Positions 9,356-17,934 of a DNA stretch of 64,000 bases are shown here, in pieces. Position 1 is the stretch's first letter, and each line of letters starts with the position of its first letter. The notes beneath the pieces were generated by a model that was not told the DNA's origin, ran no database searches, and saw nothing but the letters and a program-made list of their open reading frames with translations. The position numbers and the translations under genes were made by a program. The DNA comes from Salinibius halmophilus (GTDB taxonomy: Bacteria > Pseudomonadota > Gammaproteobacteria > Pseudomonadales > Natronospirillaceae): positions 1 through 64,000 of the forward strand of contig NZ_QPEP01000004.1 of assembly GCF_003577475.1 (NCBI RefSeq), written 5' to 3'.

Positions 9356-11278
9356 ATGTTCGACGCAAAAACCTTGGCGCAACTTGGCGCACTGAAAAAC
9401 CAGCTTCATGAAGCGAAAGAAATGCACACGGGCACTGTGCGGGGCTCAAACGGCCGTTTTGGCTTTGTAATTGACGATACCGGAGCCAGTCATTTTTTAC
9501 CGCCGGAAGAAATGGAAAAAGTCTTTCCGGATGATCGCATTGAGTTTTCCCTTACTACCGGTCGCGACGATAAAGAACAAGCCGAGGTTGAGACGCTGCT
9601 TGAAACAAATCTGAGCACCTTTGTTGGTCGTTATGTGGTGCGCGGAAAAGCGCACTGTGTGGAGCCAAGCTTACCAGGATTATCGCGCTGGTTATTCATT
9701 CCCCCGCCGTTGCGCAATGGCGCTAAAGAAGGCGACTGGCTGGTTGCTCAGGTACATCAACACCCGTTTGAGCAAGGCAAAGCGCAAGCAAAGGTTGTCG
9801 ACATCATTGGTGACGCCAGCACCCCTCACCTAGTGCAAAAGGTAACCGCTGCTAAGTACGGCCTAGATTGGCAACTGCCTGAAGCAGCAGAAGCTGAAGC
9901 CAGTGCAATCAGCGAAGCAGATATTGAATCACTCGCCGCTGGTCGCGATGATCTGACCGACTTACCGCTGGTGACCATTGACTCAGCATCAACAAAAGAT
10001 ATGGATGATGCGGTGTTTGTTGAAACCACTAACTCAGGCTGGAAGTTAACGGTGGCCATTGCCGACCCGGCAGCCTTTGTTACCCCAGGCACCGCCATGG
10101 ATGCGTTTGCCAAGGCTCGCGCCGCTACGGTTTATATGCCCGGCAAAACTTTCACCATGCTACCAAGGCCATTAACTGAAGTGGCATGCTCATTGGTGCC
10201 AAACAAAAAACGCCTTGCGCTGGTCATCACTCAGAACTTCTCAGCCAGTGGCGAGCCTAGCGGAGAGCCAGTATTACAACGTGCAGTGGTGGAATCAAAA
10301 GCAAAGCTTAGCTACGAGGCGGTCAGCCAGTCGCTTGAATCAGGCGAAACAATTGAGTCGCCGGCGATCACCGAAAGCTTAACCGCTGCCAAAGCGCTGG
10401 CCGAGCAACTTCTAGCACAACGCCATGCCAATAACATTGTGATGACCGACCGTCCGGATTATGAGTTTAACGTTGATGAACTAGGTGCGCTAAACAATGT
10501 CTTGGTAAAGCCACGGACGCTAGCGCACAAGATCATTGAAGAGTTTATGCTTGCCACAAACCAAAGTGTTGCCCGATGGCTAGCCGCACAACAACAAGGG
10601 TTCTTCGTCACTAACGCTGGCGTGCGTGATGAGCGAAAAGACGTGGTCAAGTCCGCTCTAGCAGAAACCTGGCAATTAGATGCTAGTAACATAGAATCAC
10701 TTGCAGGCTACCTAACGCTTGTTCGCCAGCTGAATGATCACGAACAGGGTGAGCACATTCGCCGCCTGCTAGCGAGAAATTTTAGCCGAACTGAAATCAA
10801 ACACGAGCTATCGCCGCATATGCCACTGGGCATGTCTCACTACACCACCGTCACCTCACCTATTCGCAAATATACCGATCTGATGCTGCACCGTATCATC
10901 GTTGCTCTGCTCGAACAGCAGCCGGTACCAAACCTTACGCCAGAAGACCTTGCAATCATTAGTGATCGCCAAGGCGCGTCTCGCCGTCCGGCAAATGAAG
11001 CGGAAAGCTGGATGATGTGTGAGTATTTGCAGCGCGATATCGACAAAACTTTCCGAGGCCAAGTAGTTGGTATCAGCAAGGGCGGCGTCAACGTTGTATT
11101 AACTGACGTCGGTGCCATGGGCTTTGCACCAATGAAACGGGATGAATCGTTCGAATTTCTAGGCGACAGCCAGCTGGCCAAGCTGGCTGATAAAACCTTA
11201 ACACTAGGAATTGAGGTGGATGTCCTGCTAGCAGGTGTCGACGTTGAGCGTCGAGCGCTCACCTTTAAGCTCGTTTAA
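9356..11278 (+). CDS. rnb: Exoribonuclease II (RNB family)
   Basis: Processive 3'-to-5' hydrolysis of single-stranded RNA in mRNA turnover. The length of 640 matches E. coli RNase II (644) rather than RNase R (about 810), and the basic RNase R tail is absent. Order: an N-terminal cold-shock/OB region (about residues 20-180), the RNB catalytic domain containing DSASTKDMDDAV (about 208-219, the metal-binding aspartates) and TSPIRKYTDLMLHR (about 500-513, with the catalytic arginine), then a C-terminal S1 domain. Its stop overlaps the stop of the convergent ohrR-like gene by four bases. The start region has only a weak Shine-Dalgarno sequence. Confidence 0.93.
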   Translation: MFDAKTLAQLGALKNQLHEAKEMHTGTVRGSNGRFGFVIDDTGASHFLPPEEMEKVFPDDRIEFSLTTGRDDKEQAEVETLLETNLSTFVGRYVVRGKAHCVEPSLPGLSRWLFIPPPLRNGAKEGDWLVAQVHQHPFEQGKAQAKVVDIIGDASTPHLVQKVTAAKYGLDWQLPEAAEAEASAISEADIESLAAGRDDLTDLPLVTIDSASTKDMDDAVFVETTNSGWKLTVAIADPAAFVTPGTAMDAFAKARAATVYMPGKTFTMLPRPLTEVACSLVPNKKRLALVITQNFSASGEPSGEPVLQRAVVESKAKLSYEAVSQSLESGETIESPAITESLTAAKALAEQLLAQRHANNIVMTDRPDYEFNVDELGALNNVLVKPRTLAHKIIEEFMLATNQSVARWLAAQQQGFFVTNAGVRDERKDVVKSALAETWQLDASNIESLAGYLTLVRQLNDHEQGEHIRRLLARNFSRTEIKHELSPHMPLGMSHYTTVTSPIRKYTDLMLHRIIVALLEQQPVPNLTPEDLAIISDRQGASRRPANEAESWMMCEYLQRDIDKTFRGQVVGISKGGVNVVLTDVGAMGFAPMKRDESFEFLGDSQLAKLADKTLTLGIEVDVLLAGVDVERRALTFKLV

Positions 11279-11715
11279 AGTAGATGGCGACTGGCTTCTT
11301 CAAGTGCTTTGTCAACATTTGGCCGAATAGCCTGCAAAGCCTTGAAGAGCTCAGGTTCAGACTCCTGGAATGATTGCTGCATCGCCTTGCATTGCCGAGC
11401 AAGGCTCTCTCCTCGATCCGTTAATGAGACATATATTACTCGCTCATCCTGCTGGCTTCGCTGGCGATTTACAAGACCATTTACTTCCATTCGTTTTAGT
11501 AGTGGCGTAAGCGTATTGGTATTTAACACCAATCGACGGCCAATCTCTCGTACTGGAAGCTTGTCTTCGGGTAAAAGTACTAACAGCACTAAGTATTGTG
11601 GGTAGGTGATTGACAAGGCATCTAAGAATGGCTGCTGGCGACGAATCAACACTCTTGCGAGGGCTGCGATAGGAAAACAGCAAAGATCGTCTATCGGTGA
11701 TGAACTATCTGACAT
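11275..11715 (-). CDS. MarR-family regulator of the OhrR type
   Basis: A winged-helix repressor. OhrR proteins sense organic hydroperoxides through an N-terminal cysteine and release the peroxidase gene ohr. The match to OhrR is visible in the order Cys-Phe (a Cys12-Cys13 pair here, then Phe), ITYPQYLVLLVLL, LNTNTLTPLLKRME and the wing region RSQQDER. The tyrosine that usually follows the sensing cysteine is replaced (FPIAALAR). Family regulators normally sit beside ohr; here no peroxidase is nearby, and the divergent side is a tRNA gene. Two palindromes just upstream are likely its own operators. An alternative is a general MarR antibiotic or phenolic sensor. Confidence 0.8.
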   Translation of the reverse strand: MSDSSSPIDDLCCFPIAALARVLIRRQQPFLDALSITYPQYLVLLVLLPEDKLPVREIGRRLVLNTNTLTPLLKRMEVNGLVNRQRSQQDERVIYVSLTDRGESLARQCKAMQQSFQESEPELFKALQAIRPNVDKALEEASRHLL

Positions 11716-11731
11716 GAATTAGCCTGAGTTA

Positions 11732-11763
11732 TGTAAATTGTTACAGATATTTACACTATGTAA
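11732..11763. promoter_or_regulatory. Tandem palindromes upstream of the OhrR-like gene
   Basis: TGTAAATTGTTACA (11732-11745) is a perfect TGTAA-N4-TTACA inverted repeat. Six bases on, TTACACTATGTAA (11751-11763) is TTACA-N3-TGTAA. They begin about 17 bases upstream of the regulator's start, where a repressor would block the promoter. The assignment as MarR/OhrR operators is inferred from position and symmetry. Confidence 0.55.
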
Positions 11764-11870
11764 CATTTAACAAAAACTGACAATATGGCTAGCATAAATT
11801 AAGTGAAAAACGAGACAGACGGCATATTATTGGTGCAAACGGTTTCAAAGGTAGGATATGGGGCATGGCA

Positions 11871-11960
11871 TGGCGGAGAGGAAGGGATTCGAACCCTCGA
11901 TACGGTTTCCCGTATACACGCTTTCCAGGCGTGCTCCTTCAACCACTCGGACACCTCTCC
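11871..11960 (-). tRNA. tRNA-Ser(GGA)
   Basis: A 90-base gene on the minus strand including an encoded CCA. The acceptor arms GGAGAGG and CCTCTCC pair, with a G discriminator before CCA. The anticodon loop contains GGA, reading UCC and UCU. A long variable arm (GTATACGGGAAACCGTA-like) marks it as a class II serine tRNA, and the T arm has GTTCGAATC. It is a single gene with its own promoter inside the end of the nitroreductase gene. Confidence 0.97.
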
Positions 11961-11969
11961 ACTGCGGCT

Positions 11970-11998
11970 ACTATACCTACATCAAAAAGCCTTGGCAA
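11970..11998 (-). promoter_or_regulatory. Promoter of the tRNA-Ser gene
   Basis: On the minus strand, -35 TTGCCA (11998-11993), a 17-base spacer and -10 TATAGT (11975-11970) end ten bases before the tRNA. A GC-rich discriminator (AGCCGC) follows. The -35 box ends two bases after the stop codon of the nitroreductase gene. Confidence 0.75.
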
Positions 11999-11999
11999 A

Positions 12000-12560
12000 T
12001 CAATCGTTTAGCAAATTAGACAAGCTAACAACAGGCAACTCATTGGCGGATTCTGGACGCGTTTTCTCTGCCCCACTTTTGCTACCAATGTATAAAAAAC
12101 CCACTATTTTTTCATTTGCTTTCAGCTTTAGCAGCTCCCGCACAGCATCGCTATCAGCCATCGCACCCGTGCGCCAGATAGTACCAAACCCTAATGACTC
12201 AGCTGTTAACTGGCTATACGCCAAAGCAACACAGGTGGTGGCAACCTGCTCCCATTGCGGGACCTTTGCATGCATCTGCTGTCGACAAACAGCAATAAGC
12301 AACATAGGCGCTCTATTAGCCATACTCGCTGCTTTTTCTAACTGTGCCGGCGTACCACCAGTTGCCAAAGTATGGCGATAAAAGGCTTGATTTAGGGCCT
12401 CTCGCTCTTCATCGGCAACAGTTATAAAGTAAGTTGGCCTCAACCAAGCGTGATCGGGTGCTCGAACAGCAGCCTGGGTGATTATTTTAACTTGCTCAGC
12501 ACTTGGCCCTGGCGCTACGAGCTTCCCATGCGAGCTACGTTGGTTAATTAGGTCTATCAT
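12000..12560 (-). CDS. Nitroreductase-family FMN protein, YdjA-like
   Basis: A small (186 residue) NAD(P)H-dependent flavin oxidoreductase of the minimal YdjA type. Family features are an N-terminal basic/serine FMN-binding stretch (RRSSHG-like, here QRSSHG), an alanine-proline-rich segment APDHAWLRP, and a C-terminal ESLGFGTIWRTG motif contacting FMN. Such proteins act as dimers; the physiological substrate is unknown. It is transcribed leftward, and its 3' end carries the tRNA-Ser promoter. It is divergent from the adenylate cyclase, sharing an 88-base A/T-rich intergenic region. Confidence 0.9.
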   Translation of the reverse strand: MIDLINQRSSHGKLVAPGPSAEQVKIITQAAVRAPDHAWLRPTYFITVADEEREALNQAFYRHTLATGGTPAQLEKAASMANRAPMLLIAVCRQQMHAKVPQWEQVATTCVALAYSQLTAESLGFGTIWRTGAMADSDAVRELLKLKANEKIVGFLYIGSKSGAEKTRPESANELPVVSLSNLLND

Positions 12561-12648
12561 AAAAATATCCTGGGGTAAGTATTGAAGTAACCTACAAAAA
12601 GTGTGGTATAACTACCTACTAATAATTATTAAAACGCTTTGAAGCCTT

Positions 12649-14073
12649 ATGTCGAGAAACCAGCAGCCGAAAGCAGTTAAAGCAAAGCAACCTAGCTTTG
12701 CAGACGCTCGGCAACACGATTTTAACTTGCGTCCAAAAATCTACGCTCGCTACATTGCCTACCTGACACTTGCTTTCGTAACCATGACTGCAACGTGGCG
12801 CAGCGGCGTGCCATTATGGGTAGTGCCAATTCTTGCCTGGCAAGTGATTTATCCTTACGCAAGCTCTGTAATATTGCGTCAACGCAGTGAAAACCCAGAG
12901 CGCACTAGTCAAGTGTTAACCATCATCGACTCAGTTTTCTTTGGTGCTATGGTCGGCCTATTAAGCAACTATCCAATCACTGGCTTGCTGATCATAATCA
13001 TGGCGAATGCGTCATACATCGCATTGGGCAGTATTTTAATCTATTTTATTAGTTTGATCACAACCGTCGCCGCAGCAATCCTAGTTTTTCAGGGGAAAAA
13101 CATACTGCAAGTTGGGAACATTGAACAAATTAGCAATGTAACCCCTTATGTTTGTGGCATCGGTGCAGGTATCTACATTGCTGTTACATCCTATTTCTCT
13201 ACGCGTCACGCGCAAACATTGATCCAAACGCGCCAGCAGCTGGAGCAGCAGTCGCGCGAGTATCGAAACCTATCAAGACAAATTGCCAAGTACATTTCAC
13301 CGCAAGTCTGGCAAACCATTTTTTCTGGTAAACGCGATGTCAAATTAGAGAACCAACGCAAGCGTCTAGTTGTGTTCTTCTCAGACATCAAAGGGTTCAC
13401 CGAGATGTCGGAAATGCTAGAGCCGGAAGCCTTAACGTCCATCTTGAATGAGTACCTCAATGAGATGTCTAAAATTGCGCTTAGATACGGCGGCACGATA
13501 GACAAGTTCATGGGCGATGCTGTAATGGTGTTTTTTGGTGACCCAGAAACTAAGGGCGTTAAACAAGACGCCGAATCTTGTGTCGCCATGGCTTTAGAAA
13601 TGCGCCGCACCATGCACCACCTTTATGCAAAATGGCGCAAACAAGGTATCACACAGGGTCTTGAAATCCGCATGGGTATCAACGCGGGCTACTGTACGGT
13701 AGGAAACTTTGGTGCCGAAACACGCTTGGATTACACCATTATTGGCAAAGAAGTAAACCTTGCTAGCCGCCTAGAAACGGCCGCGTCGTCAGGCGAAATC
13801 CTCATTTCCTCTGCGGTTTACGAGCTAGTAAAAGACACGATTTCCTGCCGCGAAAAAGACCCAATATCAGTTAAAGGCTTCACTAGACCAGTCCCTGTGT
13901 TTAGCGTGGTAGATCACAGACGAGAGCTAGGCTCTAGGCCAAGTTTCACCAATGTAGATATGGACGGGTTCTTCATGCAGCTTGATCTTCAGCACGTGAA
14001 AAACTATGACATTGACCGCATTAACACAGCGCTAGAAAAGGCGCGTGAGGCGATCCAGAAAAGCCTTATTTAA
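12649..14073 (+). CDS. cyaB: Membrane class III adenylate cyclase with MASE2 sensor (CyaB-like)
   Basis: Makes cyclic AMP from ATP at the inner membrane. The N-terminal about 190 residues form several membrane helices (starting near RYIAYLTLAFVTMTATW) matching the MASE2 type of Pseudomonas CyaB (463 residues there, 474 here). A short coiled linker leads to the cyclase domain (about residues 235-420). FFSDIKGFTEMSE and KFMGDAVMVFFGDP supply the two metal-binding aspartates, and GYCTVGNFGAETRLDYTIIG and EVNLASRLETAA are typical of the class. In P. aeruginosa this enzyme feeds Vfr. A guanylate cyclase is possible but less likely. No partner gene is adjacent. Confidence 0.88.
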   Translation: MSRNQQPKAVKAKQPSFADARQHDFNLRPKIYARYIAYLTLAFVTMTATWRSGVPLWVVPILAWQVIYPYASSVILRQRSENPERTSQVLTIIDSVFFGAMVGLLSNYPITGLLIIIMANASYIALGSILIYFISLITTVAAAILVFQGKNILQVGNIEQISNVTPYVCGIGAGIYIAVTSYFSTRHAQTLIQTRQQLEQQSREYRNLSRQIAKYISPQVWQTIFSGKRDVKLENQRKRLVVFFSDIKGFTEMSEMLEPEALTSILNEYLNEMSKIALRYGGTIDKFMGDAVMVFFGDPETKGVKQDAESCVAMALEMRRTMHHLYAKWRKQGITQGLEIRMGINAGYCTVGNFGAETRLDYTIIGKEVNLASRLETAASSGEILISSAVYELVKDTISCREKDPISVKGFTRPVPVFSVVDHRRELGSRPSFTNVDMDGFFMQLDLQHVKNYDIDRINTALEKAREAIQKSLI

Positions 14074-14100
14074 TCTGGGAGCCACTGCTCCCAGATTAAC

Positions 14101-14922
14101 TTACTGCCTTACATGGCGTCCGTTTTCTGCTTCTGCCTTATCAGTTGAGCGCCAAGGATTAATGTCTAGCCCACCTCGGCGCACATAACGCGCCCACACC
14201 GTAAGTGAATCGAATTGACCAATAGCAGCTAAGTCAGCGAAAGCCCGTTCTACGCATTGTTCATGAAAATCAGTGTGTTGGCGAAACGAGATGACATAAC
14301 GCAGCAGCGCCTCACGGTCAATTTTACTGCCGCGATAGCGAACATAGAGCGAGCCCCAATCGGGCTGTCCGGTAACTGGGCAGTTAGATTTCAACAAATG
14401 ACTTACTAGCGTTTCATTTGCCTGATCGTTATTGACCGCCAAAAGGTTACCCTGCGGCTGATACTGATCGATCTCAACCGGTAAGTCGTCAATACATATC
14501 GCATCGTCGTGCTGCACAGCAAAGGCCGCTTGCGCCTCATTCAAGCCAACTAGGCGAACCTCTACTTCTGCGCCTGCTGCATTCGAGAGGTCTGTGGCAA
14601 TTGTTTTACCCACCACTTCGGCATCAGGCGATACATGTTGATTCCAAGAGTTTAGGTAGAGTTTTAAGCTTTTTGATTCGATCAAAAACGGGCTCAAAGC
14701 AGGTACTCGAATCTCAGCGATCACCACGACAGGCTTGCCCGATGGCAGCAACCAGCTTACCTCCCAAGCATTCCAAACATCTTGACCGACAAAACCCGGT
14801 TGCTCAGGTGACAAGCCAATTTCCTCACGCTTTGGCGCTCGTGGCACGGGGAAGAGCAATGATGGATCATACTGCTCTGGATATTGTGAAACCTGCCCCA
14901 GTGGCATTTGCTTGGTAGACAT
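14101..14922 (-). CDS. queF: NADPH-dependent 7-cyano-7-deazaguanine reductase (QueF, long form)
   Basis: Reduces preQ0 to preQ1 in queuosine biosynthesis. This is the two-domain (unimodular) form of about 275 residues, as in E. coli and Vibrio. The catalytic cysteine is in CPVTGQPDWGSLYV, the substrate-binding glutamate in the FHEQCVERAF region, and the nucleotide-binding motif is ESKSLKLYLNSW. I start at ATG 14922 (MSTKQMPLGQ); the upstream codons would run into the permease gene. The start overlaps the permease stop as TAATG, so it is probably translated from the ABC exporter transcript. Confidence 0.96.
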   Translation of the reverse strand: MSTKQMPLGQVSQYPEQYDPSLLFPVPRAPKREEIGLSPEQPGFVGQDVWNAWEVSWLLPSGKPVVVIAEIRVPALSPFLIESKSLKLYLNSWNQHVSPDAEVVGKTIATDLSNAAGAEVEVRLVGLNEAQAAFAVQHDDAICIDDLPVEIDQYQPQGNLLAVNNDQANETLVSHLLKSNCPVTGQPDWGSLYVRYRGSKIDREALLRYVISFRQHTDFHEQCVERAFADLAAIGQFDSLTVWARYVRRGGLDINPWRSTDKAEAENGRHVRQ

Positions 14923-15689
14923 TAGTGTCGAAGCCCCTTTCCGCGCTTTAGCAGCCATAGTGCTAACGACCAGAACACCAAGGTGAACGCTGCTAGCATG
15001 GCAAAAGCGATGTAAATATTAATGTCCGAATAACCCAAAATTCCGTAGCGAAATGCATTCACCATGTAAAGAATAGGATTAAACAAAGACAAGCCTTGCC
15101 AAAACTCTGGCAATAATGAAATCGAATAGAAAACACCGCCTAAATAAGTTAGTGGCGTTAGAATAAAGGTGGGCACAATGGCAACATCGTCAAACTTGTT
15201 GGCAAAGATTGCATTAATAAAACCACCAAGTGAAAACACAATCGCTGTCAGTAGAATGACACTGATGACAACAAACAAGTGATGCACTGCTAGGTCAGTA
15301 AAGAACAGTGACAATAGAGTAACGATAAAACCAACCGCTAACCCACGGGCCACACCACCTGCCACAAACCCTGCCAACAACACCCAGTCGGGCATTGGCG
15401 ACACCAACATTTCCTCAACCGAACGTTGAAACTTATTGGAGAAGAAACTTGAAGCGACATTGCCATAACTATTAGTGATCACCGACATCATAATTAAGCC
15501 AGGCACAATAAACTGCATGTAATCAAAGCCACCCATCTCGCCGATCCGGCTACCAATCAAGTTACCAAAAATAATAAAGTACAGCACCATGGTAATGGCC
15601 GGTGGAACCAATGTTTGCGGCCAAATTCTAAGGAATCGGGTGACTTCCTTGCGCACTACAGTTAACAAGGCAACACTTGTATGCTTCAT
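14922..15689 (-). CDS. ABC-2 type permease, YadH-like
   Basis: Membrane subunit of an ABC exporter. Its 255 residues hold about six membrane helices, with an N-terminal cytoplasmic VVRKEVTRFLRIWPQTLVPP segment typical of ABC-2 permeases of the YadH/NodJ group. The substrate cannot be read from sequence; relatives export polysaccharides, drugs or lipids. The ATPase gene lies immediately upstream, overlapping by four bases (ATGA), and queF overlaps the 3' end. Confidence 0.88.
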   Translation of the reverse strand: MKHTSVALLTVVRKEVTRFLRIWPQTLVPPAITMVLYFIIFGNLIGSRIGEMGGFDYMQFIVPGLIMMSVITNSYGNVASSFFSNKFQRSVEEMLVSPMPDWVLLAGFVAGGVARGLAVGFIVTLLSLFFTDLAVHHLFVVISVILLTAIVFSLGGFINAIFANKFDDVAIVPTFILTPLTYLGGVFYSISLLPEFWQGLSLFNPILYMVNAFRYGILGYSDINIYIAFAMLAAFTLVFWSLALWLLKRGKGLRH

Positions 15690-16603
15690 TGTTTTGACTC
15701 CGCCACTAAATCGATAAACATAGACTCAAGTCGGTTCGCTTCTGGGCGAATACTTGCCACGTTTATCCCCTTCTCGTTTAACACCGCAAATAATTCGTTC
15801 AAACTAATCGACTTATTCACCTCAACTAAAAAGCTGTGCTCATCAAGAACTTCAATGCTAAACGGCGATAGTGCTGGCAGGCTCTCAGTCGTGCCGGTCA
15901 CATCGACTACAAAGTAGGCCTTATCCGCTTGTTTTAACAAGGCTTTCGTCGACGTGTTGGTGATTATTTTGCCCTCAGAAATGATTGCCACTCGCTTACA
16001 CATGGCCTCGGCTTCTTCTAAGTAGTGCGTGGTCAAAATAATCGTAAGCCCTTGCTGATTGAGCTTTTGCAAAAACTCCCACATTGAACGACGAATCTCT
16101 ATGTCTACCCCTGCAGTTGGCTCGTCTAGAATCAGTACCCGAGGTTTGTGAATCAGGGCCCGGGCGATCATTAGTCGCCGCTTCATGCCACCCGAGAGCA
16201 TGCGCGCCGGCGTATGACGTTTTTCCCAAAGGTCTAGTTGCTTAAGCAAGGTTTCACAATAAGGCAAAGCTTCTTTGCGGGAGATACCATAATAACCAGC
16301 TTGATTAAGTACGATCTGCTCTACTTTCTCGAACGAGTTAAAATTAAATTCTTGTGGCACTACACCTAAATGGCGGCGAACGGCTTGTGGGCTTTGGTCA
16401 AGATCATCACCACAAACACTTACACGACCACTACTCTTTCGAACCAGTCCACAAACAATGCCAAGGGTTGTCGACTTGCCAGCACCGTTGGGCCCTAACA
16501 GCGCGAAAAACTCGCCAGACTCCACCGAGAATGACACCCCTTTTAGTGCTTGAAAACCGTTGTCGTAGGTTTTCTCAAGCCCCTCTACTGTTAGTGCTTG
16601 CAT
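15686..16603 (-). CDS. ABC transporter ATPase, YadG-like
   Basis: ATP-binding subunit partnering the downstream permease. Walker A GPNGAGKST (about residues 37-45), the signature LSGGMKRRLMIARAL (about 138-152), Walker B VLILDEPTAG (about 158-167) and the switch histidine in TTHYLEEAE are all intact. The family domain of about 220 residues is followed by a C-terminal accessory domain of about 85 residues, common in drug- or polysaccharide-export ATPases. It starts at 16603 and is divergent from the epimerase gene, with a 98-base gap. Confidence 0.92.
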   Translation of the reverse strand: MQALTVEGLEKTYDNGFQALKGVSFSVESGEFFALLGPNGAGKSTTLGIVCGLVRKSSGRVSVCGDDLDQSPQAVRRHLGVVPQEFNFNSFEKVEQIVLNQAGYYGISRKEALPYCETLLKQLDLWEKRHTPARMLSGGMKRRLMIARALIHKPRVLILDEPTAGVDIEIRRSMWEFLQKLNQQGLTIILTTHYLEEAEAMCKRVAIISEGKIITNTSTKALLKQADKAYFVVDVTGTTESLPALSPFSIEVLDEHSFLVEVNKSISLNELFAVLNEKGINVASIRPEANRLESMFIDLVAESKQ

Positions 16604-16701
16604 CTATACTCCAACTATCTTTTAGCATAAGGCATCTATGCTAACCCATAATAGCGTAACAACATGGGGGCAAAAGCGATGAATGCAATAGGGAAGGTAT
16701 T

Positions 16702-17577
16702 ATGAAAGTATTGATCACCGGCGGGCGTGGTTTTCTAGCTAGCCATTTATTAAAACACTTAGGCGAACATGACCTCGCCGTGATTAGCCGATCTGGCAAA
16801 TCACTAAAGCATTGCCAACAAGTATTTACCAATTTTGAGCAGGCGGCATCGTTCAAACCAGAGGTTGTCATCAACTTAGCAGGCGCTTCACTGTTCGACC
16901 AACGCTGGTCGGACAAACGTCGTTTGGAAATGTATCAAAGTCGCGTTGACTATACTCAAAAACTACTTGCAACCCTTGCAAGCCGAGGTGCCCTTCCAAG
17001 CACCCTGATTTCAGGCTCAGCTGTGGGTTTTTATGGTGATCAAGGCAATCAGACGATTACCGAAGCTAACGCTAGCGGCAATGATTGGAGTGCCAAACTC
17101 TGCGCCAATTGGGAGTCGCAAGCGCTCGCTTACAGTAACAGAGTACGTGTTTGTGTTGTTCGCACCGGGCTAGTGATGCACCCATCAGGCGGTGCAATGG
17201 CGCCTTTAATGACACCAGCGAAACTTGGCCTTTTAGGCCCATTCGGCAAAGGCGATAACTACTGGCCTTGGATTGCCCTCAAAGACTGGCTGAATGCGGT
17301 CACTTTTTTAATTAACCAACCAACTTGCCAAGGCGCATTCAACCTTACGGCCCCGATGCCGGAAACACAAAAAGACTTCCTAAAACAGCTTAGCAAGTCG
17401 TTGTCTCGCCCTAGCTTTTTTGCTATCCCAAGCCCCGCAGTAAACATATTGTTAGGCTCAGACAGAGCTGAGCTTTTAATGGCAAGTCAGCGCGTAAGCC
17501 CCTCACGCTTACTAGACGCTGGCTTTGAATTTGTGTATACCAATGCCAACTCCATGTTAGAAGCCTACGCAAAATGA
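16702..17577 (+). CDS. TIGR01777-family NAD(P)-dependent epimerase
   Basis: An extended short-chain dehydrogenase of the YfcH/SDR39U1 type, with unknown substrate. The N-terminal ITGGRGFLASHLLKHL is the dinucleotide-binding loop. Further signs are INLAGASLFDQRWSDKRR and the active-site region SGSAVGFYGDQG, where Tyr aligns with the catalytic residue. The length of 291 is normal. GGAAGG precedes the ATG. The next gene overlaps its stop by four bases, so the two form an operon. Confidence 0.88.
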   Translation: MKVLITGGRGFLASHLLKHLGEHDLAVISRSGKSLKHCQQVFTNFEQAASFKPEVVINLAGASLFDQRWSDKRRLEMYQSRVDYTQKLLATLASRGALPSTLISGSAVGFYGDQGNQTITEANASGNDWSAKLCANWESQALAYSNRVRVCVVRTGLVMHPSGGAMAPLMTPAKLGLLGPFGKGDNYWPWIALKDWLNAVTFLINQPTCQGAFNLTAPMPETQKDFLKQLSKSLSRPSFFAIPSPAVNILLGSDRAELLMASQRVSPSRLLDAGFEFVYTNANSMLEAYAK

Positions 17578-17930
17578 AATATACATTAGCTGCCGAAATC
17601 AATCCGTTGATCAACTCGCTAGATAAAGTGCTAGCAGATGAAGGCCTAAGCGATGATGAAGGCAGCCGTGGCTCGCTGAGCTCAGTCAAGCAGGCACTTA
17701 ATGATGGTAAAGAATGGCGAAACGACCTTGCCGATACACTGCAGCAAGTCTTTCGTAACCTGCCACACATTGGCCACAAAGTCCCTCGCGACCTGCTCTG
17801 GTTTGCTGGCAGCGAGTGTTTGCACTTTTTAGATGATGCCGAGATTGAACGGTATGCCAGCATTGATGAAGTCTGGCAAACCACTCAGCTTAGCTGGCAA
17901 GAAGCCGTTGCTAAAACACTGTCAAATTAA
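17574..17930 (+). CDS. Conserved hypothetical protein, soluble, 118 aa
   Basis: I do not recognise a named family with confidence. It is a soluble acidic protein with no signal or membrane segment. The central PRDLLWFAGSECLHFLDDAEIERY is a compact motif that looks conserved-protein-like (I recall similar short proteins in Pseudomonas, sometimes mislabelled dehydrogenase). Its start overlaps the epimerase stop by four bases (ATGA), indicating translational coupling. It ends five bases before the convergent malQ stop. Confidence 0.75.
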   Translation: MKYTLAAEINPLINSLDKVLADEGLSDDEGSRGSLSSVKQALNDGKEWRNDLADTLQQVFRNLPHIGHKVPRDLLWFAGSECLHFLDDAEIERYASIDEVWQTTQLSWQEAVAKTLSN

Positions 17931-17934
17931 GTTA

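Noticed and set aside
11803-12381. A 192-codon plus-strand ORF covering the tRNA and nitroreductase region
   Set aside because: It runs antisense through tRNA-Ser and a clear nitroreductase gene and has no recognisable protein features.
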